Below are positions 48,901 to 58,721 of a DNA stretch of 64,000 nucleotides, in pieces. Positions within the stretch are counted from its first letter, which is position 1. Every line of letters starts with the position of its first letter. The stretch spans positions 8,809,103 through 8,873,102 of the forward strand of contig JABAKD010000024.1 in NCBI GenBank assembly GCA_012845835.1. Reading direction: 5' to 3'. The translations under genes and the position numbers were made by a program. The notes under the pieces were generated by a model that did no database searches, was not told the origin of the DNA, and saw nothing but the letters and a program-made list of their open reading frames with translations. The DNA is from Undaria pinnatifida. Lineage: Eukaryota > Sar > Phaeophyceae > Laminariales > Alariaceae.

Positions 48901-50777
48901 CCAAGTGCCTTTGCGGTCTCTCTCAGCAGTAGTTCGTTAGAGTGGCCATGCACGCAGTGGAAGATGTTGATATCTACAGCAGTCTCAGCAGAAGCAGCGC
49001 TACCGGGGGCAAGCACGGGAAACGCCAGGGGAAAATCGCAACCAGTCTCCCCTCGGTTCTCAGCGGGGTCGGGTGTCAATAGGGGAAACGGCACATAGCC
49101 GTTGTCTGGCTCTATCCTGCAAGCGAAGTTGGAGTAACTAGATCCATCACCCTCGAATCTCAACCGTCCATCGAAAAGAGAAATGCACAAGCCCTCATCC
49201 TCGGTCATGAATCCTACTCCCTGCTTATGCGCGGCCATTAGCGAAAACAAGTTGAACGCCAAGTCCGGCATGTATGCCACATCTAACAGTTTAACAGTTA
49301 GATCTCCGGGGAAGACTACAGTCAGCGTGCCATACCCCACGACGTCGATCAGGTGGTTGTCACCGATCCTAACCTTGTCGTCGCACAGTCGTACGTCACT
49401 CAACAGGTCAGCCGAATGAGTCATGTGAAATGAAGCACCACTGTCTGCTATCCATTTCTCAGCTAAGCTCTCTGTTATGCTCTCACTACGTTCCTCAGTA
49501 CACGAGTCATCACTACGGCTAAACATAGCATTCGCAAGACAGCACACAGTCTCACCACTGTTGTTCTGTTCCTGTGCACCTTCGCCAGACGTCCTCTCCG
49601 AAGCCGGGGTGACACGAGCCTTGCACTGGTACCACATGTGTCCGGGTTCCAAGCAACGGATACACTTACCCTTCACCTTATCATACTCTGATTGGGGGAT
49701 GGTCTGCTTGGGGGTGGGGGGGCTGCCTCTACCTTCGCTACCCTGGCTAGCATCAGCATTCGCTGATTCCTTGTTTCGCGACCTAACATTGTTACGGTTG
49801 GATCCGCGACCACCTCCACGGTTACCTCCACGCCCACCTCCGCGGCCACCTCGGGCAGCACCATTCGAAAACAGTGCCTGACCCACGTTCTTTCCTTTTG
49901 GCACGGGAAGTCTCAGGTGCCTCTGCCTGACAATGCTCTCTATTTCAGCTCGGGTGATTTCATCGCGGTACAAGAGCGTGCGTTGTTCTATCTCGTAGTC
50001 AGCTGTAAGAACTCGTACCAGTTTGCGGTTCACCTCTCCTTCTGATTTCGGCACACCAAGCGAAGCAAGAGTACCAACAATCTTGTCTACGCGACTGAAG
50101 AATTTCATGGGCTCCTCACCCTTCTCCATTTTCACTGCATCAAACGCGTCCGACCATTTGACCTGTGTGGCAACTGATTTCGGAAGAAACCAATCCCGAA
50201 GCATTCTCCAAGCACCGCTTGGCGATTGCCTGGCAAACACTCTGTCTAATAGGTCAGTATCAGTCATGCTCTCAGTCAGACATATCCATGCAACCCGCGC
50301 ATTCTTGATGTGTGGACGGCTCAAACCTTGCGAAATAAAGTATTGCGTGTCTTTGGTTGTGTCACCTACAGCTACCTCTATGTCTGTAAGCATAGAACCC
50401 AAACACCCACTCATCGATACGAACGCTTCGAACCGCTTACTCCATACGGGGAATTCCTCAGGTTTACCGCTGAATTTGGGGACTGCCTGCTTTATACTAC
50501 TGAATTCACGAGGGCCTACATTTACACCTGAACTCTCAACGGATTCGTCATACCTAATCTCGTCTACGTGTACACCACCACCAGGGGCTTGCAAGTTCCC
50601 ACCGGTTACGACTCCATCTTGGCGTTCCCTGCCAGGGTTGGACTGGGCCTCTCCACGGCCCCGGTCGCTGGCCATCCGCTCTTCCAGTCGATCTTGTCGG
50701 GATACCAATGATCTCAGCAAGACCATCATTTCTTCTTGTGAGCCGGCCTCCTCTTGGTCATGCTCACTTCCAGGCAT
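45951..50777 (-). CDS. Gag-Pol polyprotein of element C, 1608 residues
   Basis: One frame encodes all parts of a Copia polyprotein. Residues about 1-370 are Gag, with an Arg/Gly/Asn-rich patch before the CCHC knuckle (372-385, CIRCLEPGHMWYQC). The aspartic protease active site is W-I-A-D445-S-G. The integrase has a His/Cys finger ending C-T-G-C (636-639) and a D667, D731, E767 triad with 35 residues between the last two. RT carries ALYGLKQSG and the V-H-V-D1291-D1292 catalytic pair. RNase H starts near Y-V-D-A-D1462 and includes T-E-A-E-Y; the protein ends after HADILTKA. The first ATG lies 31 bases from the 5' LTR. There is no frameshift or stop between Gag and Pol, so Gag dosage must be set some other way, as in other single-frame Copia elements. 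Confidence 0.95.
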   Translation of the reverse strand: MPGSEHDQEEAGSQEEMMVLLRSLVSRQDRLEERMASDRGRGEAQSNPGRERQDGVVTGGNLQAPGGGVHVDEIRYDESVESSGVNVGPREFSSIKQAVPKFSGKPEEFPVWSKRFEAFVSMSGCLGSMLTDIEVAVGDTTKDTQYFISQGLSRPHIKNARVAWICLTESMTDTDLLDRVFARQSPSGAWRMLRDWFLPKSVATQVKWSDAFDAVKMEKGEEPMKFFSRVDKIVGTLASLGVPKSEGEVNRKLVRVLTADYEIEQRTLLYRDEITRAEIESIVRQRHLRLPVPKGKNVGQALFSNGAARGGRGGGRGGNRGGGRGSNRNNVRSRNKESANADASQGSEGRGSPPTPKQTIPQSEYDKVKGKCIRCLEPGHMWYQCKARVTPASERTSGEGAQEQNNSGETVCCLANAMFSRSDDSCTEERSESITESLAEKWIADSGASFHMTHSADLLSDVRLCDDKVRIGDNHLIDVVGYGTLTVVFPGDLTVKLLDVAYMPDLAFNLFSLMAAHKQGVGFMTEDEGLCISLFDGRLRFEGDGSSYSNFACRIEPDNGYVPFPLLTPDPAENRGETGCDFPLAFPVLAPGSAASAETAVDINIFHCVHGHSNELLLRETAKALGVELLGTLRPCTGCSMAKGYRKPIPSSTKSRAPEKLGRVFVDLSGPKRTPSLLGKRYVMLVKDDFSRYAWVYFLKHKSDAADAFRKFLADVRADGVPSKVEIVRSDNGGEFFGGEFGEVCKQFCIKQEFTNADSPKQNGVVERALGIIQNAALAACIQAPIIFPLVQLPPTESLWAEAVHWSCDALNHTATTANPGNKSPHEMWHGAAAPASPHPFLRPAYCRWNRPSKSSPRAESCFYLGPGIDHPSDSLRMLTRGNRVVETRDVTWEATLDVGAVLSQLPEVPEQGGTQGLEDAPELGGTEDFVSAPTTPLPVLGRGIPHQLRAVSPMTPAVSPIPQAGDEFRAEDVEPNDTSAVSSELSDSDSSSQDGSDASASDDEAPTPTAVRTAARQLGAHMSGPGDGEEIREGRTRAQTRALNREAAAGLISAIGPCEGGRVFQALLAANEAECEKTKLPDCLVKEAEPEPTSYTAARKSKHSDVWMDAMRSEFDGLEAAGTFVEVSELPASNNIVESKWLLIWKSDAHGMIDRAKARLVAKGYSQVEGVDYFETFAPTASTTSNRLIAAMACKLDWDLRHLDVDQAFIQAELDTEIFLRLPRGCGEMSGKVVLLNKALYGLKQSGRSWYKLLSSTLVECGFEQCLVDPCVFRLMLNDAVVAMLVVHVDDIKIAATKGVTDSVVADLNKRFPTKHLGEVTWYMGSEYRRDREKGTLEISQTQFIRNVVDRFGITKTSPIPASPSLDLRYVSDEEPVVDANFREIVGSLMWIANQTRPDISNAVRAIARFSHDPKEVHVKAARKVLEYLSATAHLGLTFRKESKLGDVQLEYDLETYVDADYAHKAEDRRSVSGVAVCCGGTLVSWFSRTQKCVTLSTTEAEYVAMADGVKEALYVRGVLVFLMPSLGSPSIGVFEDNKGAIDLAKNPLSSSNSKHIDVRYHFLRELVGKGDLCVKYLRTEDQHADILTKAIARESFEKHRDFLLGI

Positions 50778-50808
50778 TGTTCCGATTCAAACGTAAAGCA
50801 CGTTAACG

Positions 50809-51238
50809 TGTTGGATTAAATCGGTTATGCGAAGAATAATGTGCTCCCAGCAGCCCAGTCTCAGGGCGCGAGCTTCACTGCAACACACAGTGTGAAGAAG
50901 ATGGTATATAGATGTCTTTATTAGCTGGTCCCGGATGCTGATAAGAGGGAAAGAGATGGAGTGAGGCGAGTGGGCGAAGCCATCTCGCTCCACACCAGGC
51001 AATATTCTCAACGCCCCAAATTCCCAAATACTACAGGTGCTACATTCTCATATTTCCACGTGTTCCTAGATTGGTTCCAGGAACAGTCTACAAGGACCTT
51101 CGGGACTATTCCACGTGTCCTTCCCATGCTATAATATTCCGCAATGCACCGTCGGGTAATCCGACAATACCCCGTCGGACGATCCTTCGTGACCATCGTT
51201 GTTCCTACTTTGTTCGTTGAGACAAGCTATATCGAACA
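50809..51238 (-). repeat. 5' LTR of element C
   Basis: 430 bp, apparently identical to 45445-45874. The sense-strand leader from its end to the Gag-Pol ATG is only 31 bases. Confidence 0.97.
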
Positions 51239-51243
51239 AAGTC

Positions 51244-53019
51244 GAAACAAGAACGCCGATTGGTTTTGAAGGCATCAAGCACATTCACGGGTGGCCGAAT
51301 ACACGGAAAGTAGACAAATGCGTGGGGACACATCGAGTGGCACTCGCCATGGTGTGGTTTGGTTCTCTTTGGTCTTCCGCGGGGGTATCTGAAGACACCA
51401 GGCGAGGTCTTGCAGTGTATAGGTTTCCGCAAGCCCGGAAAGGCATTGTTACATCGATACGCGATCTTCCAACCCCCACTGCCACAACAGAAAGCCGAAA
51501 GTTCGATCTGTGCGTACACAACGGTCCCTTCGAGCGCACTGGTCTAGACAGTCGACACGCATCACCGCATTACATTTTAGCGCAGTCTGTTGCGGTGTCG
51601 CACGGTAGTAGCCTGGATGTGCTTTAGGTCGAATTCGAGGTCCTTGTACGCACTTGCCTTGAAGCTCTGGTAGTGGTACGGCAGGCCTCGTACGTTGACT
51701 GATGTCGGTGAAGTGCCGATCGGTGATAGGGAAGCTCCTTGACACCGGCCAGCCGGGTGTGGGGACGTGTAGCCTGCCTTGTGCAGTTGCCAGGGTCCTC
51801 GTTCAGTGTATGACTTGATTCCTCGTACGCCGCTAATGAGATGGTTGTCGGCGTTCCCGGTGACGTGCTCTGTCTTCATCGAAGTGCAGTCCGCCGACGA
51901 TGTGCAATGCAATCGTTCACAGTAGTAGTACTACTATGACGGGTTGTTAGGGCTGGCAGCGGCAGCGATCACTGGTCGTCGGGGGACATCCCGTTGGTTC
52001 CATCTCTGGGTTTCCTCTTGGATATAGGATTATTGCAGGATGCGTGTAACGGATTGCTGGTGCTGTCGTGGAACCTCGCACACAGCGATCTCTCAAGCAG
52101 CTTCGTCTGTTTGCGCGTCTAGACCATAGATCTTGGCGGCTCTGTGATGCAGCTCATTGTGGAAGCAGCAGTTCAGGACTCAGGTAGTGTTCACCCGATG
52201 ACTCATACCCTACTGGTGAGATACTCGTATGGGGATCGTGCTGCGACTGCTGAGTCACGTCAAGCAGTCTGCAATAGAGGCAAAAATCCGTTCGGCGTCA
52301 CCCGACTGGTAGTACGAGCTTAGAATCCGCAGAGCTGGTGAAATAAATGATACTCCAAGGCAGTCGTGTCGATAATCAGCGGTCTCGGAGAGGAGACAAG
52401 GAGGAGAAGGTGAGTACAGCCATATATATTCTTATGCGAGATAGATCAATCACACCTGAAAAAAAATAGAAGCGTAAACGCTGAAAGGTCGGCAAGGCCG
52501 AAAACCACGGGAAAAGAACTCGCATAGATTACAAACGTGTTTGTAGGATACAAACGTGTTTGTAGGATTCCACAGCATGGAACCGCAATGATTGGTCCCA
52601 CGTTTTGAACATACTGCTAATCGTGCAGCACCTACTAATCACGTTATTGCTGTGCTGTACGAAATATATCAGATGACCATGTCACCGGCAGTTAATCGAT
52701 AGGTTACTCGCTACTGTTGTTAAACGAGAAACCCTCATTACTATCCTATATATATTTGGGGCCCCACGTGACTGTGTTTGCGCATTTTATTCGTTACACC
52801 GCCAGAAAAAGAGAACCAATGGATCGAAAACTACACAAAACACGTGTACACGTAGGCTATAGTACCTCCATGGTGTACCACCGATCTACTCTACCTAATG
52901 CCCTTGTTCCACCTTTTTCTCAATACACGCTCATCAATATTTTACTCTCAAGAACCTAAGCTGCGTCCGGCGCTATCTCCACGCCATAAGTGTGGGTCTT
53001 TCACCCCCCCCTGCCTCAC
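51244..53019. other. unresolved stretch right of element C
   Basis: Short frames on both strands without known motifs. A 19-bp tandem repeat with a palindromic core (ACAAACGTGTTTGTAGGA, twice) lies near 52532-52570. No gene, RNA or further element is supported. Confidence 0.45.
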
Positions 53020-55470
53020 TAATTCTAATAATTGGGACTAGGAGGGAGATGCCCTCCACAAAATAACGACCTGTGTCGTAACCGAGATGATTTGCAGAAG
53101 GTGTTCCTTCGCCACCCGGTTTCTTGCCGTGGATTCTACATCCTTGATCCCCATGATGCTCGTTGCCAGCTGGACGATGAAGTTGCTGCTGCCGACTATT
53201 CCGAGTCGTCCAACGCTTTCTACACCGAAGCTGGCAAGCTTGCGTCTTCGTGCGTCGAAATATTCATGCATGCCCGGGCGGGTGTAGTGTTTGCGTTTGC
53301 GCACCTCAGACGTAAAGGCAGCTGAAACGTCTCGGTCGATGCTGGTGTACCTGCTTGCAGGTTTGTGAGGATTGCATCCAGCAACGTGAACTTGTCACGA
53401 TACTCCCGGTTTGGAGCGCCTAGCACCCCCCCCCCCCTTAATAACGAACGAGTGAGTGTCCGTCTCCAGGTTCTGGTAAGCTATATAAGGCTCTCGCTCT
53501 GCACCTGGTGAGGGATACCATGTCGCGTTAATGTGAGGGAGATCGCGTGGAGAAGAGCCGGTACTGGTTCACCTGTGCTCCTGCTCTGAAATAGATGCGC
53601 GCGTCGCGAGTCCACGTCGACTGCAGTGCAGCAGGAACTCATCACCGTCACGGGTTCCTCAATCCCCATGAATCGATTTTCAATGCCCACGGACTCTGCG
53701 GTAGGTATGACACGGTGGCGAGTCCGTTGGCCACACCCGACGTCATGCGGTGGCTCCTGCCCTTGTAGACACCTGAGGCGATCCTTAGCATCGGCTCTAG
53801 TCTTCCTTCTCCCCAGCGAATGGTCCGGTCCCGGCGGGCGTGGCGCTTTCGGCAGCTAGTCCAGACAAATTGTGTACGAGGCGGGGCGTCCACGGTTCAC
53901 CAGATTACCAAACTTCTGTTGGGCTTTCCCTCAGTGGGTGATGACCGCGTCATGCGCCGCTAGCACGCCGACCTCTGGGGACCTTGGGGCCGGGTCCACC
54001 CTCTGTGCCGAGACTCCATTCCGACCAAGGTCCATCGCTCGCTCTGAGATTCGTCATGCACTGTAGATGATATTCGATTCAGAGAGCTCCCTCCTTACCT
54101 GGCCTGCCAACGGTCCGACGAGGCCCTCAAGAATTCCTGGCAAGGTTTCAATCCTGCTCCCAATGGAAGCAATCATCTTCCTCATTCTGCCGATGGCTAC
54201 CTAAACCCTCCTTCACCTATCGGCAGACGCGTCTGTGCCCGCTCGCAGGGCCTCAACTTCGACCGATCGCCTGACCATGCCTCCCCAAGGAACGGTTGTT
54301 CCTTGGAGGCTCTCGGTAGTTCGAGGGTGGAGTAATGCACCAAGTGCGCCCCCTTGTTGGCCCTCTTGCATGCTACGAAGGATGTGCCCGTGTGTGCTTG
54401 ATTTGCTCGAAGTACTGCTGTAGCTGGTTATTCGGTCTAGGGATTCGGTTGCTGCGAAGGCGGCCGCGTGCTTGTCTTGTTCAGACGACATGGCAGGCAC
54501 TTCTTGCCTCCCCCCCTAACTTGCTCCACCGCTCGCTCTACCACGTACTCTTCAGAACCGGTTGAGACGCCCACCACCGTCACACCTCTCTCTTCGACGA
54601 TTCGGATGTCGACACTTGCCACGTGCGATGATTCTTTAGTCGTAGGAACGTGTGCTTTGAGAGGTAGCGTAACGGTCTCGGTGGCGTTAGAACGGTGCCG
54701 ACCCGTCAAGATCACAAAGACTACGGTAGTCCTTGAAGTCACGTTTGCAGCCTTCTTTTTTCGGTGGTCTACAGCCGTTTGCGCAAGTGGCTACCCAATT
54801 CATTTGCAGTCCTTGACCTTTGTGACTTTCGATGTCGTGGCAAGCACCGTCGTGTACTTTGTTTGTGGCGCTGCGCCAACACAGTATATGCTTGCCACGC
54901 CCAATCGCGTGGTACATGGGTGGAACCTTCCAACCTTAGCCTTAGTCTCAGCTTGAACTAATGCAAGATTTTTTTCGGACCATTCCTACGGTGATCCGCA
55001 TGTGGCTTATATGGGGCATGTATAGAAACGGTTACCGACATCTCTGTTGTACATATATCGAGGAGATACAGAGATACAGGGTGACATTTTGTGGCTGTGT
55101 CCCAGCAGGTACCTGTGTGGAAGGTCAACGGGAGACTGTTCATGCAAGAGAAGGCTTCGGCTCCTTTCCCCTCGAACGTCGCACGGTAACGACACAGCCC
55201 CGGCTGCAGCGACAAGGAGAACAACGCTGGTAGCGTGGGGTCTCTTTGCTGCACCCCACTGGTGCAATCGACTGTGCGGTGCCCCTCCCTAGTCCACCCG
55301 AAAAACCTCGTCGGCTGGTCTCTCGCCGTAGCACTTGGCCACAGACGGCGTGGGCACTGGGACGCACCAATCTCCTTCCGTCCGTAAACAGACCGCCCTG
55401 TTGCCCGTGTTGAACGCGTGAAAAACGTGCGTGAGAACGAGCCAAGTGTATGTCTAATGTGGTACACGTG
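53020..55470 (-). mobile_element. decayed LINE (non-LTR retrotransposon), 5'-truncated
   Basis: Minus-strand fragments in the right order match the C-terminal half of an algal/oomycete-type LINE ORF. First comes an RT block T-S-G-V-Q-Q-R-D-P-T-L-P-A-L-F (55195-55265), preceded in another frame by H-A-F-N-T-G-N-R-A-V and C-Y-G-E-R-P. Next is VVGVSTGSEEYVVERAVEQV (about 54515-54590), then F-M-G-I-E-E-P-V and H-A-I-S-L-T-L-T-R-H-G-I-P-H-Q (53490-53640). Last come A-P-N-R-E-Y-R-D-K (about 53395-53420), H-Y-T-R-P-G-M and LLQIISVTTQV (53060-53300). The catalytic F/Y-x-D-D motif is not intact (C-M-N-S where it should be), and the fragments lie in different frames with several stops, so it is inactive. 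No 5' part is seen beyond about 55470 and no clear 3' tail was found. Confidence 0.7.
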
Positions 55471-55494
55471 TGTTCTACATTAACCCGACGTGTT

Positions 55495-55605
55495 CGACTC
55501 CCCCGGGCACAGCGACCCCAAACTGCGTCTCCTCACAGATCACTTTCCCGGGCACAGCGACCCCAGACTGCGTCACCTCAAAGTCCACTTTCAGCCGTAG
55601 TCGTC
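55495..55605. repeat. short tandem duplication beside the LINE
   Basis: CCCGGGCACAGCGACCCC(A)AACTGCGTC(T)CCTCA and a second similar unit about 50 bp later, each ending in CACTTTC. It sits between the LINE's truncated 5' edge and the satellite block. Confidence 0.75.
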
Positions 55606-55659
55606 ACTGCTGTCGTGTTGCGATTTATCGGGCCCCCCGATTGACGGGGTCCCTTCGGC

Positions 55660-56620
55660 AATATCCGAACCCCGGTTCAATGTATCATCGCCCCCTGAAA
55701 TATCTGATGCCCCCCTGCAATATCTGACCCCCCCCCCTGAAATATCTGATCCCCCCCTATAATATATGATCCCCCCCTGAAATATTTCACCCCCCCCCTC
55801 CACCTCAAACAGCCGGATGCTTACCTACGAACAAGGGTGAATTATTGCCCCCCTGTATTCTATCAAAGCGCGGGGTGATATGTTGAAGCGGGTGGGAAAT
55901 CGCAACACCCTCCGCACCCCGATACACTGTATCAGGGGTGGCATAGCCTGATATACTTCAGGGGGGGATCAGATATTGCAGCCCGTGATATACTGCATTA
56001 GGGGTGATATAGCTCAGGGTGGGATCAGATAAAACAGCCGGCGATATACTGTATGAGGGGTGACATAGCCCCCACTGTATCAGGGGGGGTGATATATTTA
56101 AAGGGGGGGTGAGATGTTTCAATCGGTGACGACGATATACTGTATCAACGGTGATATAGCCCACACCTTCAGGGGGGGTATCAGATATTTCACCTAACCT
56201 GACGATATACTGTGACAGGGTTAATATAGCCCCCACTGTATCAGGGTGGGGTGATATATTTCAGGGGGGGATCAGATATTTCATCCGGTGGTATCCTGCA
56301 TCAGGGGTGATACAGACCCCACTGTATCAGGGGGGGGGGTGTATTTCAGGGTGGGATCAGATATTTCAGCCGGTGATATACAGTATCACGGGGTGATATA
56401 GCCCCTGTATTAGCCCCCCCTGATACAGTGGGGTCTGTATCAGGCCCCCTGGTACACTGTATCAGCCCCCCCTCATACACTGTATCAGGCCCCTCTCATA
56501 CACTGGATCACCCTGATACACTGCATCAGGCCCCCTTGATACACTTAATCAGGGGGGGATCATATATTTCAGCAGGTGATATACTGTATCACGGGGGGAT
56601 ATAGCCCGCCGTGATATTTC
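55660..56620. repeat. satellite-like block with inverted C-rich and G-rich arms
   Basis: About 1 kb of degenerate short units. The left arm (55675-55800) repeats CCCCCCTGAAATATCTGAT-like words. From about 55950 the words appear as the complement, GGGGGGATCAGATATTTCA, interleaved with GATATACTGTATCAGGGG and TGATATAGCCC. At 56405-56540 the strand sense mixes again (GGCCCCCTGATACACTGTATCA). The arms could fold on one another. I do not recognise the family. Confidence 0.85.
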
Positions 56621-57366
56621 CATTGCAATAATAATGAGGCCCAACTGATCGCGATGAGCCCCAAGTCGAACAAACGAGCAAGATACGAAGAGCAAATAAT
56701 CGCGTGTGTCCAGGCACTCGTCGAGAATTGGCATTGGGAGCTCGATTTGATTGGGTTTGTCATGAAGCCGACTTGGCCTGACACAGAAATGATGAGTATT
56801 TTACCGTACACACGGACCGAAAAATAATTACTAGTGTTCGTCATTACAACGTGTGTTGGTCACCACTATGGTATTGGTCGGCTGTATCCCTCCAGCGCGC
56901 GTAAGGCTAGACTGCGCCAGAATATCTTCCACGTGTCCGTAGGGAACACGTCAGGAGTGCCGCCATTTCCCCGCCAGGAGGCTGGCATGCCCCCGCGAAA
57001 CAACCGTAGCCCGATGTTCGTGTAGATGGTGAATTGCAGGTGCGATAATCTATAGCCATTGTTTCCGGGGCCTATTTGGGTGGTGATAATGTCGACGAGA
57101 ACACTGCCGCTGGGCACGACACAATGTCGCAACGTTTACGGCGACGCTTCGCGACGCTGCAAGCTTGACCGCGGATGGAGCCTTCTTTTCGCCGAAATTC
57201 TTCATGACCAGATCTAGCGGCGACGCAAGATTCTTGACGATCGCCTATAACACCATGATGGAGCCCGGGCGCACCAGGTCTTCGAGACTTGATGCTGACG
57301 TGCTCGCGCGTGTCGTGGTCCTCCATGGCGAATCGTAGGGGAGCCACTGAAGAGAACTTGCTTCCA
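56621..57366. other. unresolved stretch, no gene recognised
   Basis: Short overlapping frames on both strands, none with a known motif. Nothing else stands out. Confidence 0.45.
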
Positions 57367-57790
57367 CCCCCGTGGACACGGCGGCGTGATCTTGAGGCAG
57401 GAATATCATAACCAGGGTGACCGACGTCTACTCGTTGCCGGCCGACCGTGACTCCGCCAGGATGGTGTATGCTGCGGTGGTACTTGCCAGCACCGCCTCA
57501 GCCGCCGCCGCCCCAGCCGCTGCCACCACCGCTGCCACCGTAGCAAACACGGGAGCGTGATCTTCAGGCGTGAATGTGGCTGCCAGGGTGATCCACGTCT
57601 CCACGTTGCCGGCCGAGCGCGACTCCACCAAGAGGGTGCATGCTGCGGTGGTACTCGCCAGCGGCTCAGGTGCCACCGAATACCACGGACACGACGGTGA
57701 TGTCTTCGGGCGGGAATAGGGTTTCCCGTTTTTTCTCGTTGCCGGTTGAGCGTGACTCTGCCATGAGGGTGTGTGTTGTGCCAAGAAGGT
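57367..57790 (-). repeat. three diverged coding-like repeats, about 145 bp each
   Basis: CGTTGCCGGCCGA(C/G)CG(T/C)GACTCC(G/A)CCA... recurs near 57435, 57590 and, more diverged, 57740. A minus-strand frame (57428-57982, 184 codons) reads these as L-A-S-T-T-A-A-(Y/C)-T-(I/L)-L-(A/V)-E-S-R-S-A-G-N. An Ala-rich segment lies between. I do not recognise the product; it may be a real repeat protein fragment or a GC-rich accident. Confidence 0.45.
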
Positions 57791-57871
57791 GTTTGTTGTC
57801 ACCTTAACCTGGGACGGTGTTTGTCGCGACTTTATCCTTGCCGCGTGGCAACACGCTGACGACGCACGATC

Positions 57872-58721
57872 GTGATGGACCTTTCCAAACGCTTGTTGGG
57901 CGGCCTTCCGCGGCCCTGTGTTTCCTTGTTTGTTGCACAGAAGAAGGAGGGCTATGCCATCGCGGTCTATCAACGGGAACATCTGTCGCCCGTTGATACG
58001 GCCATCCGACGAGCGCAGCAGGATGCACTACATCATGATCGCTCGCGGGAGCGAGTTCGTCGTTACCAAGACCTGGTGATTTCGGCGCCCTTTGAAGGCA
58101 TGGTTGAACGCTCCCATTTTCTCTTACTGTGAACGCTCATACACTCGTGTGCACCAACTAAGTGCGATTCGCACTATCTTCCCGATGGCGAACCATTGCT
58201 GCAGATCTTCAGGAGAACAATGTTTAGCGTTCGAGTAGCTATTACAAGAGTGGCATTCGTGGGGGAATAAACTTGGCGCGTCCTGCCTAAACCAGCCTGT
58301 AATAGCGAAATCGAATGGTGGTCCCACCCCCAAGCAATTGCGGTCCCATCTCGGCCAAACAACCCGTCTGCACAGGTCTGCATCGTCCATGCCCGCCCTA
58401 TCCGCGGGGTCCAACTTCGAAGAACCGCGTGTCCTCTTGAACCGCTTCCTCCATTGCGTTCCGTCTCGTGTGCCAGATTCCGCAACCAGCTGGTGAGCGG
58501 CGGGCCGGTGCTGGTGCCGCGTCCCTTGCAAGGGCCTTCATCACACAACACGCGCGTGTAGCACGTGGCGCGTGACAGCGGTAGTTCCGCACGGAATTCA
58601 AGAGCCCATTGGTTCGCCTTCGAATTGCTGTCGAGCGACATCGACGACCATCTTGGGTTCAGTCGCGAACGCAATCAAATGGACATGGACAACGTACCAC
58701 CGGGTGCGCTCGTTGAAGCGT
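57872..58721 (+). pseudogene. possible decayed gene, unrecognised
   Basis: From the ATG at 57872 one plus-strand frame stays largely open for 283 codons, ending at a TAA near 58719. It is interrupted by only three stops: TGA at 58130, TAA at about 58268 and TAG at about 58559. The first 86 residues (M-D-L-S-K-R-L-L-G-G...) and the last 50, which include F-E-L-L-S-S-D-I-D-D-H-L-G-F, have an ordinary protein-like composition. I know no matching family. A minus-strand frame (58174-58674) is also open, so GC content may explain part of it. It could be a worn host gene, exons with unrecognised introns, or a transposon remnant. Confidence 0.25.

Larger units (their letters stand above)
45445..51238 (-). 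mobile_element. element C: Copia LTR retrotransposon that looks whole
   Basis: 5.8-kb element with 430-bp LTRs at 45445-45874 and 50809-51238, TG...CA ends and the target duplication AAGTC (45440-45444 and 51239-51243). By eye the LTRs are identical, so insertion was recent. A single uninterrupted frame encodes Gag to RNase H. A purine-rich tract precedes the 3' LTR. I could not identify the tRNA primer in the short leader. Whether it is still active cannot be told from sequence. Confidence 0.97.

Noticed and set aside
53220-54500. Gag gene of another LTR element
   Set aside because: At first the Ser/Thr-rich frame at 54213-54500 looked Gag-like, but flanking fragments fit a LINE ORF in order and no LTRs flank the interval.
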